Shown here piece after piece: positions 9,458 to 18,846 of a stretch of DNA of 64,000 nucleotides. The position numbers were made by a program, and so were the translations under genes. The notes beneath the pieces are model-generated. The model was not told the origin of the DNA. It searched no databases and saw only the letters and a list, made by a program, of their open reading frames with translations. How positions within the stretch are numbered: position 1 is the first letter of the stretch; each line of letters opens with the position of its first letter. This DNA comes from an uncultured Prevotella sp. (GTDB taxonomy: Bacteria; Bacteroidota; Bacteroidia; Bacteroidales; Bacteroidaceae). Location: the NCBI GenBank assembly GCA_947302435.1, contig CAMYVQ010000005.1:1-64000 (forward strand), written 5' to 3'.

Positions 9458-10567
9458 ATGGAAAATAACAGCATTCTACAAAAACTCGACGGATTGGAGA
9501 GCCGCTTTGAGGAAGTTTCGACTTTGATTACCGACCCTGAAGTGATTGCCGACCAACAACGCTTTGTGAAACTAACCAAGGAATATAAGGACCTGAGCGA
9601 CATCATGGATGCCCGCAAGCGCTACATTGCATGCCTGAACGGCATCAAGGAGGCAAAGGACATTCTGGCAAACGAGACTGACCCCGAAATGAAGGAGATG
9701 GCCCGCGAAGAATTGTCGTTCAATGAGGAACTGCAACCTAAGCTGGAAGAAGAAATCAAAATTGCCCTCATTCCCAAAGACCCTGAAGACGGAAAGAACG
9801 TTCAAATGGAGATTCGTGCCGGAACAGGCGGCGACGAGGCTTGCCTATTTGCCGGTGACTTGTTCAAGATGTACAAGAACTACTGCGAGGCAAAGGGATG
9901 GCAGCTTTCTGTCACCGACTTCAACGAGGGTGCTGTAGGTGGCTATAAGGAGATTAATTTTGCCGTGAGCGGTGCCGATGTCTATGGCACATTAAAATAT
10001 GAGAGTGGCGTGCATCGCGTTCAGCGTGTTCCGGTCACTGAGTCAAATGGTCGCATGCAGACCTCAGCCGCCACAGTGGCAGTACTGCCCGAAGCCGACA
10101 AGTTTGAAGTACATATCAACGAAGGGGAAATCAAATGGGACACCTTCCGAAGCAGCGGTGCCGGTGGTCAGAATGTGAACAAGGTGGAATCTGGCGTTCG
10201 GTTGCGCTACATGTGGAAGAATCCCAATACAGGAGAGACCGAAGAGATTCTCATCGAGTGTACTGAAACCCGTGACCAGCCAAAGAATAAGGAGCGTGCA
10301 TTGTCACGCCTCTATACATTCATCTACGACAAGGAGCACCAAAAGTATGTCGACGACATCGCTTCACGCCGAAAAACACTCGTCAGCACAGGCGACCGCT
10401 CGGCCAAGATTCGCACCTACAACTTCCCACAGGGACGTGTCACCGACCACCGTATCGGCTACACCACCCATGATTTGCAGGGATTTCTCGGTGGTGACAT
10501 CCAGGCCATGATTGATGCGCTCACCGTGGCTGAGAACGCCGAGCGAATGAAAGAAACAGAACTATAA
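9458..10567 (+). CDS. prfA: peptide chain release factor 1
   Basis: 369 aa. RF1 recognises UAA and UAG stop codons. The tripeptide anticodon region reads RVPVTESNGRMQTSAATVAV (PVT in place of the E. coli PAT, consistent with RF1 rather than the SPF of RF2). The catalytic GGQ lies in SSGAGGQNVNKVES. The gene has no internal frameshift, as expected for RF1. It lies 27 bp after purM and 15 bp before the small membrane protein. Confidence 0.96.
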   Translation: MENNSILQKLDGLESRFEEVSTLITDPEVIADQQRFVKLTKEYKDLSDIMDARKRYIACLNGIKEAKDILANETDPEMKEMAREELSFNEELQPKLEEEIKIALIPKDPEDGKNVQMEIRAGTGGDEACLFAGDLFKMYKNYCEAKGWQLSVTDFNEGAVGGYKEINFAVSGADVYGTLKYESGVHRVQRVPVTESNGRMQTSAATVAVLPEADKFEVHINEGEIKWDTFRSSGAGGQNVNKVESGVRLRYMWKNPNTGETEEILIECTETRDQPKNKERALSRLYTFIYDKEHQKYVDDIASRRKTLVSTGDRSAKIRTYNFPQGRVTDHRIGYTTHDLQGFLGGDIQAMIDALTVAENAERMKETEL

Positions 10568-10582
10568 AAAGGAGCAAATAAC

Positions 10583-10789
10583 ATGGGATTTTGGAAAGAG
10601 TTGAAAGAAGAATGGTCATGGACCAACATCAAGAAAAGCTGGACTGACTTTGTGGCAATAATCTTTGCTGTTACAGTCGCTGAACAGTTCCGCGAATATG
10701 GTGGTTTCTGGCTTTATATGCTCGTATGGCTAATCGTCTTCAATATATCTAGGGTTATTTTATTATTCATTAAGAAAAGCATCTCATGA
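10583..10789 (+). CDS. small single-pass membrane protein
   Basis: 68 aa. The N-terminal half is amphipathic and rich in Trp, Lys and Glu ([17 protein letters not shown]); a hydrophobic segment spans about residues 43-63 and the end is basic. I do not recognise a family. The reading is supported by a Shine-Dalgarno-like AGGAG about 9 bp before the ATG, unusual in this window, and by an ATGA overlap with pyrF, which implies translational coupling. Confidence 0.75.
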   Translation: MGFWKELKEEWSWTNIKKSWTDFVAIIFAVTVAEQFREYGGFWLYMLVWLIVFNISRVILLFIKKSIS

Positions 10790-11652
10790 CAAGAACTGAA
10801 TTGATAGAACAGATTAAGGAGAAACGGTCGTTTCTCTGTGTAGGACTTGATCCCGACATCAAGAAGATTCCGCAGTGTATCATCAACGATTGCAAGGCCG
10901 AACTGGGTGACGACGAGGAATACGATGACTCGCTGGCTATCATGGCGTTCAACCAGGCCATCATCGATGCTACTGCGCCTTATTGCGTGGCCTACAAACC
11001 AAACCTGGCTTTCTATGAAGCTTTTGGACTGAAAGGAATGGAATCGTTTGTGAAAACCGTACAGTATATTAAAGAGCATTATCCCCACCATTTGATTATT
11101 GCCGATGCCAAACGTGGTGATATTGGCAACACCAGTCAGATGTATGCCCGCACTTTCTTCGAGGAGTACGATGTCGATGCATTGACCGTAGCTCCCTACA
11201 TGGGTGAGGACAGCATTACGCCCTTCTTACAATATGACGGCAAGTGGGTCATTGTGCTGGCACTGACCAGCAATAAGGGTTCGCACGACTTCCAGCTCAT
11301 GGAAGACAAGAACGGTGAGCGCTTGTTTGAAAAGGTACTGAAAACCTGCCAACAGTGGGGCACGGAAGAGAATATGATGTTCGTTGTCGGTGCCACCCAA
11401 GGCAAGATGTTCGAGGACATCCGCCGCGTGGCTCCCCATCATTTTCTCCTCGTACCTGGTGTGGGTGCCCAAGGCGGAAGCCTACAGGAAGTGTGCCGCT
11501 ACGGCATGAACAAAGACTGCGGACTGCTTGTGAACTCAAGCCGTGGCATCATCTACGCTTCCAACGAAGACAACTATGCTGAGGTTGCAGGTGAAAAAGC
11601 CCACGAACTGCAACAGGAGATGGCGACAGAATTAGAAAAGGCTGGATTATAA
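10786..11652 (+). CDS. pyrF: orotidine 5'-phosphate decarboxylase, long (type 2) form
   Basis: 288 aa. Converts OMP to UMP. Family signatures are FLCVGLDPD near residue 16, the catalytic core [14 protein letters not shown] (about residues 104-117) and [11 protein letters not shown]. The length of nearly 290 aa marks the type 2 enzymes rather than the 230-aa E. coli form. Its ATG overlaps the stop of the small membrane protein, and it is the last gene of the phoH run, followed by a strong terminator. Confidence 0.96.
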   Translation: MTRTELIEQIKEKRSFLCVGLDPDIKKIPQCIINDCKAELGDDEEYDDSLAIMAFNQAIIDATAPYCVAYKPNLAFYEAFGLKGMESFVKTVQYIKEHYPHHLIIADAKRGDIGNTSQMYARTFFEEYDVDALTVAPYMGEDSITPFLQYDGKWVIVLALTSNKGSHDFQLMEDKNGERLFEKVLKTCQQWGTEENMMFVVGATQGKMFEDIRRVAPHHFLLVPGVGAQGGSLQEVCRYGMNKDCGLLVNSSRGIIYASNEDNYAEVAGEKAHELQQEMATELEKAGL

Positions 11653-11670
11653 AAACCGAATGGAAAGATA

Positions 11671-11710
11671 ACGAGAAAAGGCAGAACGTTAGTGTTCTGC
11701 CTTTTCTCGT
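11671..11710. terminator. bidirectional terminator between pyrF and ilvN
   Basis: A perfect 17-bp inverted repeat (11671-11687 and 11694-11710) with a 6-base loop. One arm carries AAAA and the other TTTT runs, so it can stop transcription from both convergent operons. The right half encodes the last codons and stop of ilvN. Confidence 0.85.
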
Positions 11711-12234
11711 TGCTCCAAGAACTCGCTCACTTGTTCCTGTTTGCCTCTCGTCACGGCGATACGCCCTGAACGAGTGTACTGCAACACACACCCGAACTCA
11801 TCGAGAGCAAGAAAAAGCGAGATGATTTCGTCGGTTTTGCCATTTTTCATCACAATCACGTATGTAGGATTGACCTCAGTGATGCTGGCATCATGACGAC
11901 GTATGGTACGCGATATTTCAGGATTCTGTAAGACAATATCAGTCGAAAGCTTATAGAGTCCCGTCTCACGGAAGAACAGTTGTTCGTCGGTAAAATAGTT
12001 TGCCTTCACAACATCTATTTTCTTCTCTATCTGCTTGGTAATCTTCACTATCTGGTCTTCATCACTCCAAGCCGTGATGGTGTATTTATGAACACCGGGA
12101 ATGCTCGAAGCCGACACGTTCAGGCTCTCAATGTTCACCTGACGACGTGTAAAAACTGCCGTAATCTGATTCAAAATACCAGCCACGTTCTCCGAATAGA
12201 CCAGCAGCGTATATAGTTTTGTAGTATCTTTCAT
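11689..12234 (-). CDS. ilvN: acetolactate synthase small (regulatory) subunit
   Basis: 181 aa. Regulatory partner of IlvB for valine/isoleucine/leucine synthesis. The N-terminal ACT domain (about residues 6-80) starts with TLLVYSENVAGILNQITAVF, the valine-binding pattern, and a second ACT-like domain follows. Last gene of the leftward ilvD-ilvB-ilvN operon, 38 bp after ilvB. Its C-terminal codons lie inside the terminator hairpin. Confidence 0.93.
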   Translation of the reverse strand: MKDTTKLYTLLVYSENVAGILNQITAVFTRRQVNIESLNVSASSIPGVHKYTITAWSDEDQIVKITKQIEKKIDVVKANYFTDEQLFFRETGLYKLSTDIVLQNPEISRTIRRHDASITEVNPTYVIVMKNGKTDEIISLFLALDEFGCVLQYTRSGRIAVTRGKQEQVSEFLEQREKAEH

Positions 12235-12272
12235 CTTAACTATTTACTTATATTCTTTTTCACAACCTATTG

Positions 12273-13979
12273 CTAAACCTCTAACATCATTTCGTTCACA
12301 TTCATTCCCGGAGGGGTCATGGGCAGCACATTGTCGTCCTCAAGAATGGCACACTCCATGATATAAGGGCCGTCGGTCTTCAGCATCTTCTCAACAGCCG
12401 CTGCCAGATTCTTTCTGTCAGTCACAGCCTCGTAGGGGATGCCATAGCCTTGTGCAATCAGTTCGTAGCAGGGATTCATCATCTTGGTGAACGACTTGCG
12501 ACGCATCCAGAACATATCCTGCCATTGGCGCACATTACCCAGATAGTGGTTGTTCATCAGAATCATCTTAACGCTTGCCTTCTGTTCCATGATGGTGCCA
12601 AGCTCCTCGATACACATCTGGAAGCCGCCGTCGCCCATGAAACAACACACCGTGCGGTTGGGAGCTCCGAAAGTAGCTCCGATAGCAGCAGGCATACCGT
12701 AACCCATAGTACCCAATCCGCCACTGGTGCAGATACTGCGCTTGTGGTGATACTTGAAGTAACGGGTGGCAAACAACTGATTCTGACCAACGTCCGTTAC
12801 AAGTACAGCATCATCAGGAGCCTGTTCTGCCACGGCATTGACTACCTCACCCATCCGTAACGGTCCCTCCTTGGGATGAATGGCTGGCTCTATTACTTTC
12901 ACACGTTCCTTCTCGTCTAATTCTTTGAACGACTCGCGCCACTCCTTGTGCTGATTCGGATGAAGAAGAGCGGTGAGTGCAGGCAGCGACTCCTTACAGT
13001 CAGCCACTATGGCCACATCCGTCTTCACGTTCTTGTCTATTTCACTGCGGTCAATATCCAGATGAATAATCTTCGCCTGCTTAGCGTAGGTTTTCAGATT
13101 GCCCGTCACACGGTCACTGAAGCGCATGCCGATGGCAATGAGCACATCGCACTCCTGTTCCTTCAAGTTCACGGCATAATTGCCGTGCATGCCCAACATT
13201 CCGACATTGAGCGGATGGTTTGATGGTAATGCAGACAATCCCAGCATCGTTCGGCCTGCAGGAATATCAGCTTTCTCAAGGAATGTCTTCAGTTCTTCCT
13301 GTGCATTGCCCAGCTCAACGCCCTGCCCTACCAACGCTAACGGACACTTGGCATTATTGATAAGCTCGGCAGCCTGTCGAACAATCTCCTCATCTAACTT
13401 TGGATAAGGGACATAGGAACGTATGAAGTCCACTTTTTTCGGTTCCCAGTCGATTTCTTCCACCTGTGCATTCTTCGGAAAGTCAAGCACCACAGGACCG
13501 GGTCGACCTGTGCGGGCGATATAGAAAGCACGGCTCACGGCCCATGCCACATCCTCAGCATGTCGTATCTGGTACGACCATTTCGAGATAGGCTGTGCCA
13601 CGCCCACGAGGTCTACTTCTTGGAAGGCATCAGTACCCAAAGCGGAGATGGGCACCTGTCCGGCAATGACCACGATGGGCGTGGAGTCGAGCATGGCATC
13701 GGCAATGCCCGTCAGCGTGTTGGTCACGCCAGGGCCGCTGGTCACCAAAGCCACGCCCACCTCGCCGCTCACACGGGCATAGCCCTCGGCAGCATGGGTA
13801 GCACCCTGTTCGTGACGCACCAGTATATGGTCAAAACATTTCTTCTCACCTCGTGTATAATCGAAAAGTGCATCATACACAGGCATAATCGAACCGCCCG
13901 GATAGCCAAAAATCGTCTTCACCCCTTCAGCCTGCAAGGCCCGCATCAATGCTTTTGCACCGGTTATTCTATCTCTCAT
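12273..13979 (-). CDS. ilvB: acetolactate synthase large subunit
   Basis: 568 aa. Thiamin diphosphate enzyme that condenses pyruvate to acetolactate or with 2-oxobutyrate. It shows the [15 protein letters not shown] start, the catalytic Glu region [17 protein letters not shown] (about residue 55), and the ThDP/metal motif FMGDGGFQM. The start overlaps the 3' end of ilvD by 11 bp, so the two are translated from one message. Confidence 0.97.
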   Translation of the reverse strand: MRDRITGAKALMRALQAEGVKTIFGYPGGSIMPVYDALFDYTRGEKKCFDHILVRHEQGATHAAEGYARVSGEVGVALVTSGPGVTNTLTGIADAMLDSTPIVVIAGQVPISALGTDAFQEVDLVGVAQPISKWSYQIRHAEDVAWAVSRAFYIARTGRPGPVVLDFPKNAQVEEIDWEPKKVDFIRSYVPYPKLDEEIVRQAAELINNAKCPLALVGQGVELGNAQEELKTFLEKADIPAGRTMLGLSALPSNHPLNVGMLGMHGNYAVNLKEQECDVLIAIGMRFSDRVTGNLKTYAKQAKIIHLDIDRSEIDKNVKTDVAIVADCKESLPALTALLHPNQHKEWRESFKELDEKERVKVIEPAIHPKEGPLRMGEVVNAVAEQAPDDAVLVTDVGQNQLFATRYFKYHHKRSICTSGGLGTMGYGMPAAIGATFGAPNRTVCCFMGDGGFQMCIEELGTIMEQKASVKMILMNNHYLGNVRQWQDMFWMRRKSFTKMMNPCYELIAQGYGIPYEAVTDRKNLAAAVEKMLKTDGPYIMECAILEDDNVLPMTPPGMNVNEMMLEV

Positions 13980-15789
13980 ACTCTGAACCCTCTAAAATTC
14001 TGATTCCTCCCTTGTCGGCACTCGAAACGCTCTGTGCGTAGGCACGCAGTGCCTTGCTCACCACACGGTTGCGCTTCAATGGCTGTTGCGGCCGGGCGGC
14101 CAATTCCTCGTCACTGAGTTTCACGTTGATGGAACGCGAGGGAATGTCAATGACAATGATGTCGCCATCCTTGATTTTACCGATATTGCCGCCATTGGCA
14201 GCTTCGGGCGAGATATGTCCGATAGAGAGTCCGCTGGTTCCACCAGAGAAACGTCCGTCGGTGATAAGGGCGCACTCCTTGCCCAAATGCATGCTCTTAA
14301 TATAAGAGGTGGGATAGAGCATCTCCTGCATACCGGGACCACCCTTCGGTCCTTCGTGGGTGATAACCACACAGTCGCCACTCTTCACCTTTCCGCCAAG
14401 AATACCCTCACAGGCATCTTCCTGTGAATCGAACACCACGGCAGGGCCTTCGAAGTGCCACAGGCTCTCGTCGACACCGGCAGTCTTCACCACACAGCCG
14501 TCCTGGGCAATGTTGCCGAAGAGTACGGCGAGGCCGCCATCTTTGGTGTAAGCATGTTGCACGTCGCGAATACAGCCGTTGGCACGGTCGATGTCGAGTG
14601 TTCCCCACTTTTCCGACTGGCTCCCCATCTTCGTAGAAAAACGGTTGCCTGGCGCACTTTGGTAGATACGATTAGCTTCTGCATCCATTACACCGTCGAC
14701 GATACTGTATTTCTTCAAAGCCTCGCCCAGTGTTAAGCCGTCTACACGCGGTGCAGAACCATCCACGAGTCCGGCTTTAGCCAGTTCGTTCAAAATGCCA
14801 AGGATACCGCCGGCACGGCCACATTCCTGTACGCTGTATTTCTGCGTGTTAGGAGCCAGTTTACACAGACAGGGCACTTTTCTGGAGAGTGCATCGATGT
14901 CCTGCATCTTGAAGTCGGCTCCGGCTTCTTGTGCAACAGCTAAAAGATGGAGCACGGTATTGGTCGATCCGCCCATGGCAATGTCGAGTGTCATGGCATT
15001 GAGGAAAGCCTTGCGGGTGGCAATGCTACGGGGCAGCACGCTCTCGTCACCATCCTCATAATAAGCCAGTGCATTCTTCACAATCTGACGGGCTGCGCGA
15101 CGGAACAGTTCAACACGCTCTATATGGGTGGCAAGAATCGTTCCGTTGCCGGGCAGTGAAAGTCCGATAGCCTCGGTCAGCGAGTTCATCGAGTTAGCCG
15201 TGAACATTCCCGAACAAGAGCCACATCCGGGACAAGCGCATTGCTCTATCTCCTTCATCTCTTCGTCAGAGACAGAAGGGTCGGCACCCTTCACCATCGC
15301 CGTAATGAGGTCGGCATTCTCGCCGCGCCAACGGCCAGCCTCCATAGGGCCACCGCTACAGAACACGGTGGGGATGTTCAGACGCATGGAAGCCATCAGC
15401 ATGCCGGGGGTCACCTTGTCGCAATTTGAGATGCAGATCATGGCATCAGCCTTATGGGCATTCACCATATACTCCACCGAGTCGGCAATGATGTCACGGG
15501 AAGGCAACGAGTAAAGCATGCCGTCATGTCCCATGGCAATACCATCGTCGATGGCAATGGTATTGAACTCAGCGGCATAGCATCCCATCTTCTCTATCTC
15601 TTCACGCACAATCTGCCCAATCTCATGCAAATGAGTATGACCAGGCACAAACTGGGTAAACGAATTGACAATAGCAATAATGGGCTTGCCAAACTGCTCA
15701 TGCTTCATGCCCGTGGCCACCCAAAGGGCTCGGGCACCTGCCATGCGACGGCCTTCCGTGCAGACACTGCTTCTCAACTGGTGTTTCAT
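13969..15789 (-). CDS. ilvD: dihydroxy-acid dehydratase
   Basis: 606 aa. Fe-S enzyme that dehydrates dihydroxyacids to the keto acids of valine and isoleucine. Cluster ligands are visible in [12 protein letters not shown] and [15 protein letters not shown], with the C-terminal signature [13 protein letters not shown]. First gene of the ilv operon. No ilvC or leu genes are in the window. A 256-bp intergenic region upstream holds the promoter and a tandem repeat. Confidence 0.97.
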   Translation of the reverse strand: MKHQLRSSVCTEGRRMAGARALWVATGMKHEQFGKPIIAIVNSFTQFVPGHTHLHEIGQIVREEIEKMGCYAAEFNTIAIDDGIAMGHDGMLYSLPSRDIIADSVEYMVNAHKADAMICISNCDKVTPGMLMASMRLNIPTVFCSGGPMEAGRWRGENADLITAMVKGADPSVSDEEMKEIEQCACPGCGSCSGMFTANSMNSLTEAIGLSLPGNGTILATHIERVELFRRAARQIVKNALAYYEDGDESVLPRSIATRKAFLNAMTLDIAMGGSTNTVLHLLAVAQEAGADFKMQDIDALSRKVPCLCKLAPNTQKYSVQECGRAGGILGILNELAKAGLVDGSAPRVDGLTLGEALKKYSIVDGVMDAEANRIYQSAPGNRFSTKMGSQSEKWGTLDIDRANGCIRDVQHAYTKDGGLAVLFGNIAQDGCVVKTAGVDESLWHFEGPAVVFDSQEDACEGILGGKVKSGDCVVITHEGPKGGPGMQEMLYPTSYIKSMHLGKECALITDGRFSGGTSGLSIGHISPEAANGGNIGKIKDGDIIVIDIPSRSINVKLSDEELAARPQQPLKRNRVVSKALRAYAQSVSSADKGGIRILEGSEYER

Positions 15790-15840
15790 ATTTATAATAC
15801 TAACTTTCGCTATTTGTTAACGTTTTTGCGTTTGAAGTTG

Positions 15841-15871
15841 CAAAAATACACCTTTTTCGACAAATGGCCAA
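15841..15871 (-). promoter_or_regulatory. promoter of ilvD-ilvB-ilvN
   Basis: Minus-strand TATTTTTG (15841-15848) preceded by TTG (15869-15871) with exactly 20 bp between, 51 bp before the ilvD ATG. No leader-peptide attenuator with Val/Leu/Ile codons is evident in the short leader. Confidence 0.6.
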
Positions 15872-15960
15872 CATTTTCAGCAAATAAATCATATACAAAG
15901 CTACCATTTCCGTAAAACAAAGCCTGCCATTGCCCTAACACAAAAGTCCGTCACCCTTGT

Positions 15961-16048
15961 TTGGTAACATCCTTACCCGGCATTGGTAATCACCATACCA
16001 GACTTTGGTAAACGGCTTACCAGACCTCGGTTAACGGTTTACCTTTCA
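15961..16048. repeat. four-unit 22-bp tandem repeat with palindromic core
   Basis: Units at 15961-15982, 15983-16004, 16005-16026 and 16027-16048, each 22 bp and diverged from the others. Most contain the dyad GGTAA...TTACC; the third reads TTGGTAAACGGCTTACCAG. A weaker unit may precede them. The last unit runs into the stop codon of the YopX-like gene. Function unknown; it could act as a terminator-like or protein-binding array. Compare the other 22-bp array at 43861-43926. Confidence 0.75.
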
Positions 16049-16837
16049 TTGGATGCGAATAGGCAAACTCTCATAGTTGCATTCCCCTGTAAGAATGTGT
16101 AAAGCTTTCTCTTGCCAAGTTCTGCTCTTAAAGTTGGGGGCGTGAGCCATCTTGATATGCAGGTTACGCACATTGATTCGATACGGGAATGCCAACATGC
16201 AACAACGTTCTCTGATGTCGACCGTCATTTTATCGCGGTCTATATCGTAAAACACATTACCGATGACAATAACCTTCTTTGTGAAACGCATGGGAATAGG
16301 GAGGTTGTCGAGAATATAGTAATAATCATCATTGCGTGTGGAATAGCTGTCAACACCGACGATGGCGGTATATCCACCTTTGTCATTCCCATACTTCTTA
16401 GTGGCTCGTGTACGCCCACCGATTGATGGAGCATCGGCATCAGTCAACATCGTTGCCTTTACTACATCACCTGTATAGATTTTCCTACCCTTATCATCCT
16501 TATAGCCAGTATAAGTACCCGCATAGACTACAGGAAAAATCTTTATATCCCCAAAGATTTCCAGAATTTCAAGCGAACCATAGAGTTCAAAGTCATTGAG
16601 TGTCAAGTGTTCCTTTGTTGTGCGCCTTTGTGTCCAGTAATACATGCGGTCGTGATAGAAGAATAAGTCACAAACGTAGGTATAGCCGAAAGAACCGTCA
16701 TCATTAATAAACCGAACTTCTACATCCTCGCCGAAATGCTCTATATCTTCATCGGATCCTGACACACAAAGTTCCAAGAACTCATTGCATAACTGTTTCA
16801 CCTCTTCTAAACCCAATACTTTTGCTTTCATAATCAA
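16046..16837 (-). CDS. YopX-like domain protein of unknown function
   Basis: 263 aa. The middle (about residues 106-198) resembles the YopX domain of phage proteins: TGYKDDKGRKIYTGDVVKA, then a divergent insert, then KVIVIGNVFYD, matching the family pattern of a Lys/Gly-rich turn, IY.GDIV and IGN.Y. The N-terminal 80 residues (helical, then beta) and the C-terminal 60 residues are not recognised. No signal peptide. The start could also be the ATG two codons later. It is the last of two leftward genes after the GIY-YIG nuclease but has its own promoter region with the shared operator-like motif. Confidence 0.65.
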   Translation of the reverse strand: MIMKAKVLGLEEVKQLCNEFLELCVSGSDEDIEHFGEDVEVRFINDDGSFGYTYVCDLFFYHDRMYYWTQRRTTKEHLTLNDFELYGSLEILEIFGDIKIFPVVYAGTYTGYKDDKGRKIYTGDVVKATMLTDADAPSIGGRTRATKKYGNDKGGYTAIVGVDSYSTRNDDYYYILDNLPIPMRFTKKVIVIGNVFYDIDRDKMTVDIRERCCMLAFPYRINVRNLHIKMAHAPNFKSRTWQEKALHILTGECNYESLPIRIQ

Positions 16838-16860
16838 TCTTATTTTTGGTAATTATGATG

Positions 16861-16898
16861 CAAAAATATAGTGCAACGTGGCAAAAACGTTGCACAGT
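16861..16898 (-). promoter_or_regulatory. promoter and palindromic operator-like site of the YopX-like gene
   Basis: Minus-strand -7 box TATTTTTG (16861-16868). Immediately upstream, GTGCAACG (16871-16878) and CGTTGCAC (16888-16895) form an 8-bp inverted repeat with a 9-base spacer, placed where a regulator would block or recruit polymerase. The 19 bases 16880-16898 recur with one change in front of the WYL regulator at 17872-17890. Confidence 0.6.
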
Positions 16899-16920
16899 AA
16901 GAAGATATCATCAGGAATCT

Positions 16921-17781
16921 TTAGTTGTTGTTAAGCGAACACACCTCACGGCCAAATTTTGCTTTATATCTTGTTTCTATGGCTACTGCTTCATCCTGAC
17001 TGATATTCAAAGGAAGGATTTCCAAGATTGACCATGAGAAATTATTTCCGTATAAAGGGTTAGCCTCACATAGTTTTCGAAGAGTGACATCGTATCCGTG
17101 CCCTCCGGTTTCTGCATATTGCTTCCAACGCCCCCAAATTCCTTCTGTGTTATAGGTAGAACCCACATAAAGAGACTTTGATGCCCTGTCAGAAATGACA
17201 TAAATACAATTTACAGCACTAAGCATACGTTTCCATTCTGGATATTCTTGCTTTATGATGTTCTGCAAATCTCCTAAACGAAGCAAAACGTTTTCATATC
17301 CAGGAAAGATATTATCAAAGCCTGGGGTTATCTCTATTACTTCTTTGTCCTTGTCCTTAGTAAGCCATTGATGCCACGAGATAGCACTACTACCCCAATC
17401 AATAATGATTCTTTCTTCCAGTTCCTCAAAACCTGACATTTGTGACATCTGATAATCAAAACAAGGTGTTCCATCAGGAAAAGTTGTTTGTTTAACACCA
17501 TCGATGTGGTATACCCCAACAAAACGAGCGGTTGTTCCGTGTTCTCCAATAAATGAAACGATGTAGTCAACGTCTTTATAAACCTCTTTACTTTGCTCAC
17601 TTTGATAACCAATAAACAATTCTCTGTTATATCGATACCAATCATAAGGGTTTCCTTGCTCAAGTTTCCCTCGTATAACAACTTCTTTGCGTGCGTCTTT
17701 GTGACGAACCACCTTTATTCGTTTATTCACGTCAAGCCCTCTCAGACTTAAAATTTCTCTAATTGAAACGATTTTTGCCAT
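16921..17781 (-). CDS. GIY-YIG nuclease family protein with unknown N-terminal domain
   Basis: 286 aa. The C-terminal third is a GIY-YIG nuclease: strand CIYVISD (I193-Y194-V195), YVGST (Y205-V206-G207), the conserved Arg in GRW (R218) and the metal-binding Glu E269 in AIETRYK. So all key positions of the fold can be placed. The first 190 residues are not recognised; they contain many aromatic residues and WGSSAISWHQWL near 129-140. This could be a target-recognition or substrate domain. It is divergent from the WYL regulator and has a TAACTTTG box at 17805-17812. A role in DNA defence or in mobile DNA is inferred from the context. Confidence 0.8.
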   Translation of the reverse strand: MAKIVSIREILSLRGLDVNKRIKVVRHKDARKEVVIRGKLEQGNPYDWYRYNRELFIGYQSEQSKEVYKDVDYIVSFIGEHGTTARFVGVYHIDGVKQTTFPDGTPCFDYQMSQMSGFEELEERIIIDWGSSAISWHQWLTKDKDKEVIEITPGFDNIFPGYENVLLRLGDLQNIIKQEYPEWKRMLSAVNCIYVISDRASKSLYVGSTYNTEGIWGRWKQYAETGGHGYDVTLRKLCEANPLYGNNFSWSILEILPLNISQDEAVAIETRYKAKFGREVCSLNNN

Positions 17782-17804
17782 ATTTCTTATTCATTAAATT
17801 GCTG

Positions 17805-17812
17805 CAAAGTTA
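17805..17812 (-). promoter_or_regulatory. -7 box of the GIY-YIG gene
   Basis: TAACTTTG on the minus strand, 24 bp before the ATG. No good -33 box is seen at 19-21 bp, which may mean activator dependence. The operator-like half-site at 17872-17890 is about 60 bp upstream. Confidence 0.5.
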
Positions 17813-17871
17813 CAACATTTTTTTATCCGTATCACTTTTTTGATTTAATTTGCAAAGGAACAAAAAGAAGT

Positions 17872-17913
17872 GGCAAAAACATTGCACAGTCTCAAAGGAA
17901 ATGATTACTTTTG
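17872..17913 (+). promoter_or_regulatory. promoter of the WYL regulator with shared operator-like motif
   Basis: TACTTTTG (17906-17913) is preceded by TTG (17882-17884) with 21 bp between. The -33 box lies inside GGCAAAAACATTGCACAGT (17872-17890), an 18/19 match to the site in front of the YopX-like gene. The left half of the palindrome is missing here. Binding by the WYL protein itself, i.e. autoregulation, is inferred. Confidence 0.6.
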
Positions 17914-17931
17914 CAAAAAAATAGGATTCGT

Positions 17932-18846
17932 ATGTCAAAATATCTGTTAGCACGCTACATTTGGGAGGTGAGTACCATACACCGCGCCCGTCGTATCACA
18001 TTGAAAGAAATTAACGAACGATGGCACGACGCGCCCTACTATGACGGCAAAGACATCCCACGGCGTACATGGGATTATCATCGCAAGGAGATAGAAATGC
18101 TCTTTGGGGTCAATATCGAATGTGACAAGCACGACAACACCTATCACATAGAAGGCGATTCCCTTTTTGGAAATAATGACTTGCGGCAATGGCTCATCAA
18201 CACCTTTTCAACGACAAACGCCATTCGTGAGGCAAGAGATATGGAAGAATGTATTTCATTAGAGAATGTCCCTTCTGCCGAACCATATCTCTCAACGGTG
18301 ATACTGGCTATCCGTGAAAGGAAAACGCTCGAAATGGAATACCAGAGTTTTGAACGGGACTGTCCAAAAGTTTACGAACTGGAGCCATACGCTGTGAAAC
18401 TGTTCCGTCAGCGGTGGTATGTCATTGGCAAAATAAAAGACAAGGAAGGATTACTGATTTTCGCGTTAGACCGCATTTTACACCTGACTAAGACTAATTT
18501 GAAATTCGACTATCCCAAGCAGTTCAACGTTCATGACTACTATCACGACTCGTTTGGTATCATTATAGAAGAAGGTGTCGATTGTCAACGTGTCCGCATA
18601 AAGGTGATGAATGGGCAGGCAAAGTATTTCCGTTCACTACCCCTGCATCATTCTCAAAAAGAAGTGGAAACTTATCCAGACTATTCAATCTTTGAGTATT
18701 GGCTGAAGCCCACCTACGACTTTGAACAGGAACTTTTCTCCCATCGTGAAGATATAGAAGTACTGGAACCTGCAATGCTCAGAAAGACAGTGAAAGAAAG
18801 TATAGAAAAGATGTTTTCTTTATACAAACAGAATCAAAGTCAATAA
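17932..18846 (+). CDS. WYL-domain transcriptional regulator
   Basis: 304 aa from the ATG at 17932; an upstream in-frame TTG at 17911 falls within the promoter's -7 box and is rejected. The N-terminal 75 residues look like a winged helix (RRITLKEINERW, then RRTWDYHRKEIE). The WYL ligand-sensing domain covers about 120-200 with RQRWYVIGKIKD and FALDRILHL. A C-terminal WCX-like domain runs to about 280. WYL regulators control many phage-defence and stress genes, sensing nucleotides or nucleic acid. Divergent from the GIY-YIG gene. The reading frame continues past its stop (see next entry). Confidence 0.9.
   Translation: MSKYLLARYIWEVSTIHRARRITLKEINERWHDAPYYDGKDIPRRTWDYHRKEIEMLFGVNIECDKHDNTYHIEGDSLFGNNDLRQWLINTFSTTNAIREARDMEECISLENVPSAEPYLSTVILAIRERKTLEMEYQSFERDCPKVYELEPYAVKLFRQRWYVIGKIKDKEGLLIFALDRILHLTKTNLKFDYPKQFNVHDYYHDSFGIIIEEGVDCQRVRIKVMNGQAKYFRSLPLHHSQKEVETYPDYSIFEYWLKPTYDFEQELFSHREDIEVLEPAMLRKTVKESIEKMFSLYKQNQSQ

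Noticed and set aside
11689..15789. Leader-peptide attenuator for the ilv operon
   Set aside because: No short ORF rich in Val/Leu/Ile codons and no alternative hairpins between the promoter and ilvD.
15961..16048. CRISPR array
   Set aside because: Units are contiguous at 22 bp with no unique spacers, and no cas genes are present.
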